DNA of 64,000 bases, taken from Nymphaea colorata. Taxonomy: Eukaryota > Streptophyta > Magnoliopsida > Nymphaeales > Nymphaeaceae. The notes beneath the pieces are model-generated. The model saw only the letters and a list, made by a program, of their open reading frames with translations, ran no database searches and was not told the origin of the DNA. The stretch is taken from positions 7,883,503 to 7,947,502 of the forward strand of contig NC_045143.1 of NCBI RefSeq assembly GCF_008831285.2, read 5' to 3'. Shown here piece after piece: positions 10,336 to 21,809 of this stretch. Made by a program: the position numbers and the translations under genes. Numbering within the stretch: the stretch's first letter is position 1; each line of letters begins with the position of its first letter.

Positions 10336-12325
10336 GTAAGAGCTCCTTGGATTCGTTTGCTTCTGTAGATTATGCCTGTAAAATTTCATAATTTTTGGAA
10401 TTGTCTATAAAAAGATATGGATTTTTGAATGACTGTCTATCGCTGGAGAGTTTTCTGCGACAGAAAATCTGAAAACTGCATCGGATTCCGGCGACCTGCG
10501 CTGCTAGCTTCAGTGTCAAAAATTAACGAGTAAGCACTCGTTGGATTTGCCTGCTTCTAATGATTACTCTTATAAAATTTCATAATTTTTGGATAGGCGG
10601 TTAAGGAGATACGGATTTTTGAGTGACCGCATGTCGCTGGAATGCTTTCCTCTGAAACCAGAAACTGAACGGTATTTCGACGGCCGGCGCTGTCAGTTCC
10701 ATTGTCGGAAATTGTCGAACAAGAAATCGTTGGATTCGTCTGCTTCTGAAGATTATGCCTGTAAAATTTCATATTTTTTGGAAAACCCAATGAAGATATA
10801 TTAATTTTTGAATGACTGTTAATTGAAACAGGAAGAAAGGAAGAAGAGGGAGGTGCTCTCGTGAGGGGAGAGAAAGATAGCGAGAAATGAAAAGAAGGCT
10901 GAGGTATGACCAAATTTACATCACTTTTAGAAAATTACAAGAATGGTCCAACTTAATAGTGTAGTTTTCGGAAAAGTGGTTATATTTTTCAGATATTCAT
11001 GACACAACATTTTTGCTAAAAACTTTTTCAAGAAGGGGCATGCGAAAGTTATTTTCAGCATGAGCCAGATATTTCATATGAAATAGCGAATTGGTACCCT
11101 CTATGTCCTTAAAATGTCCAAAAGAGAGTTTTTGTTAAATTGTTTGCAATTTCGGTGAAAAAGCGAAATATTATGTTGTATTTGCTCTTTAATGCCCTTA
11201 ATTTTGTTTAAAATTTCAGAAAAAGGGTTCTGAGATCTCTTGTTTCTATATAATGATTGCAGTATTATCATTTGAATTTCTGGACCTGAGATACTATGTA
11301 TTGTTGCATGTTTACTGGACTTTGTTATGTTGCCACTAAATCAAGTTATAAAATGGCTTATTTTTGTTGTTTTGGAAACCGAGCCTAAGGGCGGTTTCTG
11401 TGAGAGGTAATAGACGATGTTTAATAGACGATGTTTAATTATAAGAAACCCTCACATTTGAAATTTGAAGACGAAACGTGAACTGTGTGCAATGGTTTAT
11501 GCGAGTGCAAGCTTGTGTTTTTGCCTAGTGTTTGGTTTTGTCCTGAGAGGTAGTGGCGCGCGTGAGCTCATTGTTGTCGCACACTCCTCTCTCTGTACTG
11601 GAGGGCCCACAGGGTATTGGGCGACACAATGGTCCGGTGTTCTGTTCTGTTTTTGTTGGGGAGCGAAACGTCTCTTGGTCCCTCAAACCAGGTTCCTAGA
11701 GGGGCCATGCTGCTGCAGCGGCGATCTGGGATATCTCAGGAGGCTTCACTACAATGACTCTCGATCTGTTGAATCGCCTAGTGAAGATACGTTCTCTCCT
11801 ACCCCTGAGTTGTGCCCACGGGGATTTCTATTGTTGCTCGGTACAATGACCAAGACATTGTCAGAGAACCACGGTTGGATGCCCGTAATTTGTGCACACC
11901 TCGTTTTGTTTCAGATAATGAGACGTAACTTTTTGTGTGTTAAGATTTGGGTACTTATAGCTGTTGATCGTAGGGTCTCATCTGTTTTTGTTTGAAGAAA
12001 TCAAATATTATTTTGTTGGGTCATGTTGCATTCATGGCTGGATTTTTTCATACTCAAAGAAATTTTGCTCCTTCTTTCTCTTTATACAAGTAGTTTTTGA
12101 ATAGATTATGGTTCATGGAGGGACGAGTCTTGTGATGGACGGGCATTGGCAATATAGACATTATGTCGGTTTTGAGATTTGTGGTTATTTTTGTTTGGGT
12201 CCAAGTATTTTATTGTTGAAATAAAATAGTATATGATTTCGTTACGTTTTAGTCCTGACTCAATGTTACTTTCGCTATTATATATAAAAGAGAAAAAAAA
12301 TTTGGTGTCAAAAATTGGGTCGTGA
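10336..12325 (+). repeat. 3' LTR of the gypsy element (5' edge truncated)
   Basis: Matches the 5' LTR from taagagctc...ttggatt onward, through the three tandem units and the shared gagtgc(g/a)agcttgtgttt block, to the end at 12325. The beginning of the 5' LTR copy (7005-7065) has no counterpart here, showing a deletion at the junction with integrase. Confidence 0.82.
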
Positions 12326-13220
12326 CTCTCTTCTTCCAAACGGTTGAAGTCCCTTTCCACTGGTGTTGTTCTTTCCCTTTTCAAAAGGTATGGAGGAGAA
12401 GTCGAGAGAGTTCGCTGCGACAGAAAATTCTGAGAGAACCAGGGTTCCGACGAGGGCTCATATGCAAAGGTGGTGGAGGTGGACGGGTTCCGACGAGGGC
12501 TCTTATGCAAAGGTGGTGGAGGAGGAAGGTGGACATGCGAGAGACGGGCTATGATCAGCAAGGAGGGAGGGTTCCAACCGCAAGGAGGGCTCAGCATTAG
12601 GGTTATGGTTAGAGAGGAGGATGAAGGGGCAAGGGAGGGGTTGAGGAAGCCTGGAGAAGAAGTTGTTGAGGTCAACGAAACGGGAAGGGGGAGGGAAATC
12701 CGTTATCACATCACATCTTCCATTCGTTCTTCTTCCTTCTTCTTTCTTCCTCTCTCTACCCCTCGCTTTCTCTCTCCACTGTGATTTGTGCGTGGTTTAG
12801 GACGTTTCTGTGTTAATGGGTTGGATTTGAGTCCAATTGAGGACCAAGTTCGGGTGCTGAAATGAAATATAAAAATGAAAAGGCTCTCTCAAAAAAAGTT
12901 TGACATTTAAAATTATATATGCACATGAGATTTGAAAACCGAACCGACCTAACCCAACCCGTAAATTATCGGGGCCGTGTGTAGCCTCAAAATTGGTACC
13001 AGGCCCGGTACCAGGCCCTGCCCGAATCGGGCTGGATAACAGGCCGATCCAATCCACATACGGTAGTGACTAAACGGTCCACGCCTGGGGCCGATGCCAC
13101 GGCCCTAAAGGAAAGTTGATGCGTTAAAGCTAGAAAGAGGCTAAATCCAAGGGCGAGGAAGAAGGAAGGTATTCGGACGTGTGGATTAGAAGAATCTTCT
13201 CTCACGCCTGCTAATGAGGT
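12326..13220. other. Unassigned DNA with a 44-bp tandem duplication and GC-rich repeat motifs
   Basis: A 44-bp unit starting gttccgacgagggctc occurs at 12443 and 12487. A GC-rich block at 12935-13050 carries ggtaccaggcccggtaccagg and cccgaatcgggctgg, like the subterminal motifs of the hAT-like elements elsewhere in the window. Several overlapping frames are open here because of GA/CT-rich composition; none is recognisable. Confidence 0.5.
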
Positions 13221-13227
13221 TGAATAA

Positions 13228-13300
13228 TTGAGTTAGCCTGAACTTGTTGCCCGGGTCTAAAGATATGGTTGTTGATTCTCTTATTAAAGGTTTGGTTCCA
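13228..13300 (+). pseudogene. Possible copia polyprotein C-terminal scrap
   Basis: The plus strand reads GSKDMVVDSLIKGLV, close to the copia C-terminal pattern SKDN.AD.LTKGL. Nothing else of the element is recognisable nearby, so this is tentative. Confidence 0.35.
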
Positions 13301-13466
13301 TGGTGAAAAGGATGTGTTTAATGATTTTCTTTGTAATCAAGTATACACTTATATTTGTCGTTTTGAGAATAAAGTTTGTTTTTTTAATTCTTATTAATTG
13401 TGCATTAAGTGTATTCATTATGCTAAGAGTATTGCTTAACAACTCTAAAAACTATAGAGTTAAGGC

Positions 13467-13938
13467 TAGGGGTGCACAACGAGCTACTCGAGCTCGACTC
13501 GTAAGCGAGTTCGAGCTGCTTCATTAGTTAAACGAGTCGAACTCGTGTTCACGAGCCGACTCGTTTAACTAATCGAGTCGAGTTCGAGTTCACTCAAGTG
13601 AAGTCGTTAAAGCTCGACTCGGCTCGTCATTAAAATATCGGTTTTAAAAAAACCGGTTCGAGCCTTAATCGAGCTCACGTATTCGAGCTTTAGTCGAGCT
13701 CATGCATTCGAGCCTAATTGATCTCACGGTCGAGCTCGGGCTCAACAAGTATGGATGACTGTAAACGAGCTTATCGAGCTTAATCGAGTCGAGCTCGAGT
13801 TCGACAAGTGACTATCGAGTCGAGTTCGAACCAAGATAGTCAAGCTATATTCGAGTTCGAGTCGAGTCAAGCTCGTGTCTTACTTAGTCGATTCGAGTTC
13901 GAGCCGACCGAGCTCGACTTGGCTCCTGTTCGGCCCTA
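13467..13938. mobile_element. hAT-like MITE, 472 bp, gagctcgactcg-rich
   Basis: Begins TAGGGGTGCACAAC and ends with the inverse of TAGGGCCGAACAG, an imperfect terminal inverted repeat. The whole interior is a mosaic of cgagctcgactcg-type motifs in both orientations, as in a widespread class of plant hAT MITEs. The flanking 8-mers gttaaggc and gttctgtc match at 5 of 8 positions, consistent with an eroded target duplication. No coding. Confidence 0.65.
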
Positions 13939-14219
13939 GTTCTGTCATTACATGGCATATCAATTGCTTGTCACTTTGGGTCAATTGAAAAAATGTTAGA
14001 AAACGTGTATTAAAGAGTACACCAATAATGACTTTTACTGGGATCGGTCTCTGCACACTTTTGGCATTTTGCGCTTGTGCTTAACGAAGGTGGCATTATT
14101 GAAATTTCGAACCGTATACCTTACGCACTAACAATTCTCAGCATCTCTGAATTCTGTGGCACAACTCAAACGTTTGACGCGTTTGGAAGGAGCACAAGCC
14201 GAAGTTCTTCAGCATCGTT
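13939..14219. other. Unassigned DNA
   Basis: No gene or repeat recognised. Confidence 0.5.
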
Positions 14220-14500
14220 GTAACAAACACGCCATCTACGTTCCGGTGGCCGGATGAACCACGTCTTTCAGGCCCTCTCTTCGCGACCTGATGTAACAAA
14301 CGCACCATCTAGGTTCCGGTGACCTGATGAACCACGTCTTTCGGGCCCTATATTCGCAGGTTCGTGCTTTTTTTTTTTTTTTTTTTTGATGAACCACAGC
14401 TTTATCTTAGTAAGTTCGTGCTAATCTTTTTTTTTATGAACCACGGTTCGGTTCTATCTTCGCAAGTTCGTGCTAATCTTTTTTTTTTATGAAGCGCAAG
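14220..14500. repeat. 73-bp tandem duplication followed by shorter gttcgtgctaatc repeats
   Basis: A unit starting gtaacaaac(a/g)c lies at 14220 and 14293. A shorter unit built on gttcgtgctaatctttttttt and gaaccac then recurs three times to 14500. This looks like local replication slippage in transposon-derived DNA. Confidence 0.7.
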
Positions 14501-14508
14501 TTCGTGCT

Positions 14509-14640
14509 AATCTTAATAGCGGGGAGGAGATGCACTTACAGCACCTATGGTCTGTGTTGGCGCTACAAGAATACCAGCTCCATCCCAAGCTGTCCAAGTG
14601 CTCCTTCGGAGCGGCGACGACTATGGTGCAGGTGACGACA
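14509..14640 (+). pseudogene. Ty3/gypsy reverse transcriptase scrap
   Basis: Reads SGEEMHLQHLWSVLALQEYQ and then LHPKLSKCSFGA, which fits the gypsy RT thumb-side pattern EEHL.HL..VL..L....L..K.SKCSFG. It is isolated, with no adjoining catalytic motif, and is probably from a different element than the one at 7005-12325. Confidence 0.65.
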
Positions 14641-16767
14641 ACGGTGGTTTTCATCTTTGACGGTGGTTTTTTCATTAATTTTTGTTTAGTTCTCTCTCGA
14701 TTTCTTTCCCTCTTCCTCTTTCGATCTGTCTCTGGCCAACATTTTTAAGTTTTTCCCTCTATCTGTCTGGCGTCGACCGTCGGAAAAACCCTTGCCGACT
14801 GTCGAGGGATTCTCCGGCCCTTTTTCGACGGCCGGATGAGGGTCCGAAACCCTCTGTCGGCATCTCTTGCTCTGCACGGGAGCGGAAGGGAGCAGTGTTA
14901 AGCTTGCTTCCCGTAATTTTTTCCCGTGGATTTTTCCTCTGTTGAGGATGAAATCCTTGAAGGGCAGTTTCATGAATTAGAAACTTTGAATTGGAAATAA
15001 GTTTTCTGTAATAAAAGAATGGGAAAGAGCGCAGGAGAGCTTGTTCATGTGCAGAAGGTGCATGGGTGGGTGGTAGAGAGGAAAATGAGGGCGACGGAGG
15101 TGGTGACGATTGCCGCGTAGGAGAGCTTGTTCAGCAGGGCGACGGAGGTGGTGACGCTGGAGGAAGGGAAGCGACGCAGGAGGAAGGGAAGGGAGATGCG
15201 AGGAAGCCCTTATGCGAGACAGAGGAAGCGCGAGTGTTTCCTGAAATTATTTCAGGAAAAAATTTTCTGGGAACCCCTCCAACGGCCATATTTTCTATCC
15301 TTAGTTTGATGGAAAGGAAATTTTTTGGACTTGTACTGCATCAAACGTGTCAGATATTGAGATATTGAAATCAGAGGTTTGTTAAAACTGGATTTTGTTA
15401 TGAAATCCAGCCTTAATCCGAGGCTATCAAACACCACCTTTTGAATTTTGTTGCCTCTCTTACAGTAAATTTACAGGCCATCGACCGGGCCCCTCAACGA
15501 AAGATTAGACAGAGAAATTAAAGGGGAGGTGAAGCTGAGTTTCGTGGCGGGTCCACTTGGAGGGATGAAATGCGTGATAGGGACAGGAGCATCAGTGGTA
15601 ACTGCAGCAATAGCAGCATTATTGGCGGTAAATTCAGAGGTTGCAAGTTTCGTCGGCAGGTAAGCCTTCGTCAATGGTGGTGTAATTTTTTCTTAGTTCT
15701 TGCATTACCTGCCAACGGAGCTGGAAATGTGGATATAAGGGAAGGATGCCAGTGACGGAAAGGGGGGAGCTATGGAGCTCCCCTCCATTCCTCCAACTGA
15801 ACACTCATTTGGTAGAGGGAAAAGGAGAACCACCGTCGCCATCACATATGAAGAAAGGGGAGAGGGAGGGACGAGAAAGAGAAAAAGAACAGAGAGATCT
15901 ACACCTATAGGGCCAACAACAAAGTGATGAGAAGTACTCAAGTATATAAGCTAACTAGTCAAAGACTAAATGCCTTATTTAAAAAAAAAATGCAAAAAAA
16001 TGAAATGTCGTTTAAAACATAAAAAAATTGTGTTATTTTAAAAAAACTTGAAATAAGTTTAGTTCATTTTTTTGTGTTTTTTTCACTTTTTTTAATGTCA
16101 AACCATTTTTTATTTTTTATTTATTGCAAATATACTTATCTTTGATGTTTGTGTTATTATTTTTTATTTTTGGTTTTTTAATTTTAAAAATTACTATTTT
16201 TTAAATGTTTGTATTATACCCCTAGCTGTTTAAAACTCTGAGACTCCGAGACATTTAAACTCAGAGTTAAAAGCAATTTGTAAGGAAAAAACATGAGGAA
16301 TATATTTCAGAGTTACTGAAATATGTTTGCAATAGAAAACGCACAAACTCGCCCCGCCATTCAGCCATGGAAAAGATCAAAATCTGCCATTATTGTTATA
16401 CAGCGGGCGTTTTTCATTGTCCTCTCTGATGATGACAAGCAGGTGGTAAGCTCACACATTTTCAATGAAAAAGCAGTTTGTCATCCCGACAGCTTAGCGA
16501 GTGGTCAAAATTGGTTGGAAGGACATTTGTTTAAGCAAATTCAAATTTGATGGAGCACTTATATATGCATAAAATAAATATTTAAGATTTTTATTAAAAA
16601 ATAAAACACTTATAGAACAACGCTATGCCACTGCCAAAAGAGACCACCGCCTTAGACTGTCATCAACAACTTTGCTTCCCCGTGGGGACCGGAGAGACTT
16701 GTGGCATGGCAGAGGCGAAGCATCTCGGCTGCTAAGCGGCTTCTCCCCATCGACTGATTTTGCACGA
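14641..16767. other. Unassigned DNA, moderately GC then AT-rich
   Basis: No gene is recognised. One plus-strand open stretch at 15516-15662 reads EVKLSFVAGPLGGMKCVIGT and then an alanine-rich hydrophobic run to VGR before a stop. The minus strand is also open there and neither could be assigned. From 15970 to 16230 the DNA is A/T homopolymer-rich. Confidence 0.45.
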
Positions 16768-19109
16768 TCAGGATGCAGTGCGGACCAAAATGTCAGCAAC
16801 CTCATTCATGGGACGCCGGTCTGCAGGAAGTTTGCTTGTGCACAGAAGTCCCAGCTTAAAGAGATCAAACATTTGCTCGGAGACGAAGGGATCGTAGATA
16901 CGCTGGTCCATGGCTTCTGCCAGTGGCTTCTCCGCCTCGAAATGTTGCCATGCCCAGTCCACGAGATTCATTTCTCCCCCACCATTGTGAGCTTCTCTTC
17001 CTGTGGCAAGCTCCAGGAGGACCACCCCAAAGCTATATACGTCGCTCTTCTCATTCACTTTCATGGTGTATGCGCATTCTGAAACACACAACAACAGTTG
17101 TCGAACAGAGTGAGTGAAAAATGGAACCTGCATGTTTGTGTATGAATATGAAGGTGCGAAAGAAAAGGATCCCGGCCTCACCTGGAGCCATGTAACCAAG
17201 CGAACCGGCGACTACTGAGACGGTTTCTGGTTCACCAGATCGGCCTATGAAGCGAGCCAACCCGAAATCTGCGATCTTGGGCTTCAACTCCTCGTCCAGG
17301 AGTATGTTGCTGCTCTTCACATCCCTGTGGATCACCGGCGGAGAGGAGCCATGGTGCATGTAGTGGAGCCCCTGAGCCGAGCCAACCGCGACTCTGTAGC
17401 GACTAGGCCAGTTAAGAATCGAGTCAGAACTGTGGAGCCACCTATGCAGACTCCCGTTCCCCATGAACTCGTAGACAAGGAGGCGGGTATCATCAGCGGA
17501 GATGTGTGCTGTGGCGGATACGACTGAGGATGTCAACCTCTGCCTCAAAGAGGGGCTCGTTCTTCCGCCGGACCTTCTGTCCATTCCATATCCGCTTGAC
17601 TGCGACAGCACTGTCGCCGATGGGCACCCGCTACCCCTTTCCACTGCCGCCCTGCCCGATGAGGTGGTTTTCTGTTAGACCTCGTCGAATGTCTTCCTCC
17701 GTGAAGCCGAGCATCTGGAACGAGATAAGTTTCCAGGATGCGTAGTCGATGAAGTCACGTCTTTGACGGATATAAGCGCGAAGGAGCGCTGCTGGGAAGC
17801 CGATGGATAAGAGGGTGAGAATCCCGACGACAACCAGGATGGCGATGAGCACAGCTGGCGGAAGTGTCTGTGCTTTGTCACCAGGAGGAGAGCACGATCG
17901 AAGAGTTTGGATTAGAGAAGGGTCGGATGCACAGAGCCCGGGGTTGTGGAGGAAGCTCCGTTTAAACGCCGGACCGTCAAGGGCGCCTGGGACCTTGCTG
18001 GTTAGATCATTGTTGGAAAGATTGAGCTTCGAAAGTTTCAGATTGCCCAGATCCGGTGGTATCAGGCCGGAGAGATGGTTATCCGATAGGTCGAGGCTGT
18101 AGAGGGAGTGCAGTTGGGTGAATGACGTGGGAATGTCTCCAGTTAGCTGGTTTGTGCTGAGGTCGAGGTAAAATAAATACCGGAAAGAGCCGATGTTCAA
18201 CGGTATCGGGCCAGAGAATCTGATGTGGTCTAGACACAAATAGATCAGGTTCTGGAATTGGGTCACTCTGGTAGGGATTTCTCCTGAGAAGCTATTCCAG
18301 CTCGCCACCAGTACTTGCAAATTCATGTTGGCCGACAATTTAGTCGGAAACTCGCCGGATAAATTGTTATTCTCTATCTCGAGCAGGGAGAGGTACGGTG
18401 ACAAGATGCTTGGTAGCTTGCCGGAAAAGGAATTGTGTCCAAGCAGCAACGTCTGCAGATTCCTTAACGACAACAAGTCCGCCGGAATCTCTCCTGAAAA
18501 TCTGTTATTGCTCGCCAACACATGCTGGAGGCTCGCGCATCAGCCCTGCCCAATGCCTGTGGAAAATTTCCGGAGAAATTGTTCGTGTAGGCGCTTATGA
18601 GCTGGAGCTGTCCGCCGAAGCAGAGAGTTTTCGGCAACTCGCCCGAGAATTCATTCTCCTAAATGAGATTAGAGTAACGACCGAGATTCTGAGGGAGGCT
18701 GCCGTTAAACCTGTTGGTGAAGAGGTAGAGAACTGTCAAATTGTCGGGCCTAGCGACTTGCGGCGGCAGAGTCCCGGTCAGCAGATTTTGGCTTAGGTCT
18801 ATCTTCTCCAAACGGGTGGACGGTATCTGTCGGGGTATCTCGCCCGTAAGGTTGTTGTAGTAGAGATACAAGATTTTCAGATTGTGCAGCCTGAGGATCC
18901 CCGCCGGCATGGAGCCGGTCAGGTTGTTTTGGCACATGTCCAGCCTCTCCAACACAGTCAGGTTGTCAAATGACTCGGGAATGGGTCCAATCAGGTTCAT
19001 TCGTCTCATATACAGGAAGCTCAGCCTCTTCAACCGTCCCATTTCGGGCCGGATCTCCGCGGGCGAGAAGGGGTTGTACGCTAAGATGAGGCACCAAGAA
19101 GGCTTTCAA

Positions 19110-19448
19110 TGTGAATTACTTGGGAGATGAAAAGTCATATCTCTTGAGAGATGAAAAGTCATGTCTGTTGGGAGATGAAAAGTCATGTCTCTTAGGAGAT
19201 GAAAAATCATGTCTCTTGAGAGATGAAAAGTCATGTCTCTTGAGAGATGAAAAGTCATGTATGTTGAAAGATGAAAAGTCATGTCTCTTGGGAACTAGAG
19301 ACCCCTTATGTAACTCCTATATGTAAATGAGTCTTTTCATCAAAGAAAGACAAGCAAGAAATGATAGAGCAGTGGACCTAGGCCCACTAGCTGAACCACT
19401 TTAAAAATTCATGTCCCTTTAATTATTTCTTCATTTTCATTTCTTACA
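19110..19448 (+). repeat. Copia-type LTR (339 bp) with internal minisatellite
   Basis: Starts tgtgaatt and ends ttcttaca, directly followed by a primer-binding site, so the TG...CA ends fit an LTR. The start is inferred. A 24-bp minisatellite fills its first half. Confidence 0.6.
19124..19291 (+). repeat. 24-bp minisatellite, 7 copies, open in frame
   Basis: Seven 24-bp units built on gagatgaaaagtcatgtctc. Because the period is a multiple of three, one frame is open and encodes an eight-residue repeat DEKSCLL(R/G). I see no start context or partner that would make this a real protein. Confidence 0.9.
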
Positions 19449-19460
19449 TGGTATCAGAGC
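19449..19460 (+). other. Primer-binding site (tRNA-Met type)
   Basis: tggtatcagagc immediately after the LTR end at 19448. Confidence 0.88.
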
Positions 19461-19529
19461 ATCAGGTTCTTGTTAGTGTTGCTGCTAGATCATAAATATT
19501 CGGGACTTAGTTCAAGGAGGAATTGTTAG

Positions 19530-19657
19530 CACTATTCATGTCTCCTCAGAAGATCAGGCAGCAAATATTCTCACTAAAGCTCTTCCCATAGGCGATTTCC
19601 TGAGATGTTGTAACAAGCTAAACATGATTGATATATATGCTCGAGCTTGAGGGGGAG
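19530..19657 (+). pseudogene. Copia polyprotein C terminus with polypurine tract
   Basis: Reads VSSEDQAANILTKALPIGDF, then KLNMIDIYARA and a stop. This matches the conserved copia ending DQ.AD(I)(F/L)TKALP...F....KL.MIDIYA. The polypurine tract gagggggag lies at 19649-19657 and is followed by tgttaaag, the expected LTR start. Most of the element between the primer-binding site and this tail is missing. Confidence 0.8.
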
Positions 19658-19834
19658 TGTTAAAGATACAAAAGGGGTTTTATGAAATATTAGGAAGTTA
19701 GGGAGGATTTCTTTAAATGTTTTGTTATTTTTATTGGACTTCTTTTGTAATTTCTCTAACCCTAATCTCTTAATAGAGATTAGGGTCACGTAATGAAGTA
19801 ATTTTTTCCGCCTCTCTCTCTCGCAACATCTACA
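19658..19834 (+). repeat. LTR-like sequence after the copia tail (177 bp)
   Basis: Begins tgttaaagat after a polypurine tract and ends near atctaca. It is not visibly similar to the LTR at 19110-19448, so the two ends probably come from different copia elements, or the LTRs were exchanged. Confidence 0.5.
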
Positions 19835-19890
19835 ATATGATATTCATACAAAAAAGAAAAAAGTTTATAGAATGTGGTGAATGATAAACA

Positions 19891-20680
19891 TTACCTTTTG
19901 AATTGCTTTCCAAGAGGAGCTATCCTTTTTGTGTGGCTTAGGGAATACAGGTTTGGAATGAATAGCCCATAAATCATCAGGAGTCTACACAAAATATCAT
20001 ACCAAATCCATATCAAAGGTTCATGATCAAGATCATTATACAAAATTTTCAGTATGGCAACAGTGAAAAGGTCTAACTCGGTACACGAATGTAACAGAAC
20101 ACTTCTGTGGCCTGCATAAAAATTGGCATGTCCTGCATTCTCATAATAGTCTCTGGGTCGCATATGAGGAACTTGCTGCTCTATAAATGTTTGTGATGCT
20201 TTCACAATCCTTCTCAGAAGCTAAGAGGTAGAAGCAGCTTGAAACTTTCTTATTGTTAAAAAAAAAAAAAACCTTTTATAACAATTGCTTGCTCAAAACT
20301 AGATAACACTAATTGACCCACTGAAGTAAGTTTCAACTCTTCGATTTACCATTTTTTACCATTCTTTAGAGCAACGTGGGCTTATAATTCAAAACCATAT
20401 AGAAAAACTCATTGCCATTAAGAATAATATGAACACATTATTAGCACCAGGCTCTTTAGTATACATTCTAAATTTTGAAGAGAAAAATAGTGCCTTCAAA
20501 TCCTTCTTGTGACATCCAATGCCATGAAGTCTAAGATATGAAGTAGCAAAGCATGTCACAGCTGCATGAAGTTCTCTCTTCTTTGTATGCATTCTCATAA
20601 AACTTAACACCCATGCATGACAATGGATATATATTTTTGTTCCTTTTGCATTAGCCACTGTTGCAAACAATCACAACTTG
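19891..20680 (-). pseudogene. hAT transposase relic (DUF659-type region)
   Basis: The part at 20389-20670 encodes FMRMHTKKRELHAAVTCFAT and then SYLRLHGIGCHKKDLKALFF. This fits the hAT pattern RP..TRFATN(Y/F)..L......LK..F found in the transposase core. The following open part (20205-19891) reads LDHEPLIWIWYDILCRL, possibly the next hAT segment. Stops separate the pieces and neither terminal inverted repeats nor the dimerisation domain are visible. The minus-strand order is consistent with one decayed transposase. Confidence 0.6.
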
Positions 20681-21049
20681 CTTTCCTATTGTAGATTGTC
20701 ATGAATGAATGTGTTCCAATTTTCCAAATCAACCAAACAAGCCAATCCACTATGAAGATCCTAATAAGTACCTAAAGTTCCTAATAAGTTTGTGTCTTAT
20801 GAAACCATTTTACCTAAGTTTAGAGCTTGCTTAATGACCATGTATTCCTATCATGTAATTATAATAAAGCAAAAGATAAAATTGATGGCAAGCTATGCAT
20901 AGAGAACTAGAAGCATTAAAACATGTCAACAGTGGGGACATACAATAGTTACCAATAGATAAGAAAATTATAGGTTGTAAATGAAGGTATAAAGTTAAAA
21001 CTGAAAGCGGGAGATCCCTTGAAAAATATATGTTCTGCGTATTTGTAGG

Positions 21050-21310
21050 AGAATCTCTTATGTCTTCACACTGTAAGAAGCAGCAGAATGTATCACCATT
21101 ATTTACTGAAGCAGAGTATAAAGCCATGGCACCTACTTACACAGAAATAGTGTAGTTGAGGCTACTACTCGAGATATGGTGGTCCATATGAAGGAGCCCA
21201 AACTATGTTGTGATGACAAGAGTTTCATATACTTCAATGGCCACATGAAGCACATAAAGTGGACTGTGATTATGTTAGAAAGGAATATAAGAAGAAAGTT
21301 ATTTATCTAT
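21050..21310 (+). pseudogene. Second Ty1/copia RNase H relic
   Basis: Reads KKQQNVSPLFTEAEYKAMAP, a stop, and then in other frames EPKLCCDDKSFIYF and HMKHIKW. These match the copia RNase H pattern SKKQ..V..S..EAEY.A(M)A, KL.CDN.SAI.(I) and (R)TKHIE. Frameshifts and stops inactivate it. It overlaps no LTR and may derive from the same or another copia insertion. Confidence 0.7.
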
Positions 21311-21749
21311 GTACAAATTATGTGTATATATTTACAGTACTATGTCTCATATGTATATACTTATGTGTGTGTTCGTTTGTCTGCATACTTTTTGCTGTTA
21401 TATTGCTTATCAAGATTGCCTACACTGCCTGAATGTTGACAGCCCCAACTGCTAATGTCTTTTACTATGGTCTGCTTGCATAATTCATATGCACTTGTTA
21501 TATATATGAAATTTCTTATGTGCATTTTTTTGTCACTCTAGGAGCCTTGGGAATTTCATTTCTGCCTGAGCTTCCTGAGATTTATTTTGAGATTGTGCCC
21601 ATCACAATGATTATACTTTTGATGCAAGCTTCCCATTGTTTTCCTAAAAATCCAATGTTGATGTATTCACAAGAGAACATCCCAGGAAACAGTGGACTAT
21701 TTTGCATACCGTATGCTAACTATTTTCCAGCACAGGAACAATACCTTAC

Positions 21750-21809
21750 CAAATTCGCATCTGGGAGTTCACGAACTGCTTCATCAACATTCTCAGCAGT
21801 GGCTTTCAC
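21750..21809 (-). other. Exon-like 60-bp segment with splice sites
   Basis: On the minus strand a 20-codon stretch, VKATAENVDEAVRELPDANL, is framed by ttgtcttcag before it and gtaagg after it, both good splice signals. Length divisible by three and balanced codon use suggest a real internal exon. I do not recognise the protein, and no flanking exon of the same gene was found. It may be a host gene fragment carried into the insertion, or chance. Confidence 0.4.

Larger units (their letters stand above)
7005..12325 (+). mobile_element. Internally deleted Ty3/gypsy LTR retrotransposon
   Basis: Two direct repeats of about 2 kb (7005-9031 and 10336-12325) flank 1.3 kb of interior. A tRNA-Met-type primer-binding site sits just after the first repeat, and fragments of reverse transcriptase, RNase H and integrase follow. 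The order RT, RNase H, integrase and the sequence PRYIGPFEILE near the integrase C terminus mark it as Ty3/gypsy. Gag and protease are absent, as is the end of the interior next to the 3' LTR, so it cannot move on its own. The two LTRs differ by many substitutions and small indels, so the insertion is old. Confidence 0.85.

Noticed and set aside
12106-12784. Several overlapping open frames up to 189 codons
   Set aside because: They arise from GA/CT-rich and duplicated DNA, lie on both strands at once, and give low-complexity products.
15471-15674. Possible small exon on either strand (EVKLSFVAGPLGGMK plus, or its antisense)
   Set aside because: Both strands are open and neither product could be matched to a family, so no gene was called.
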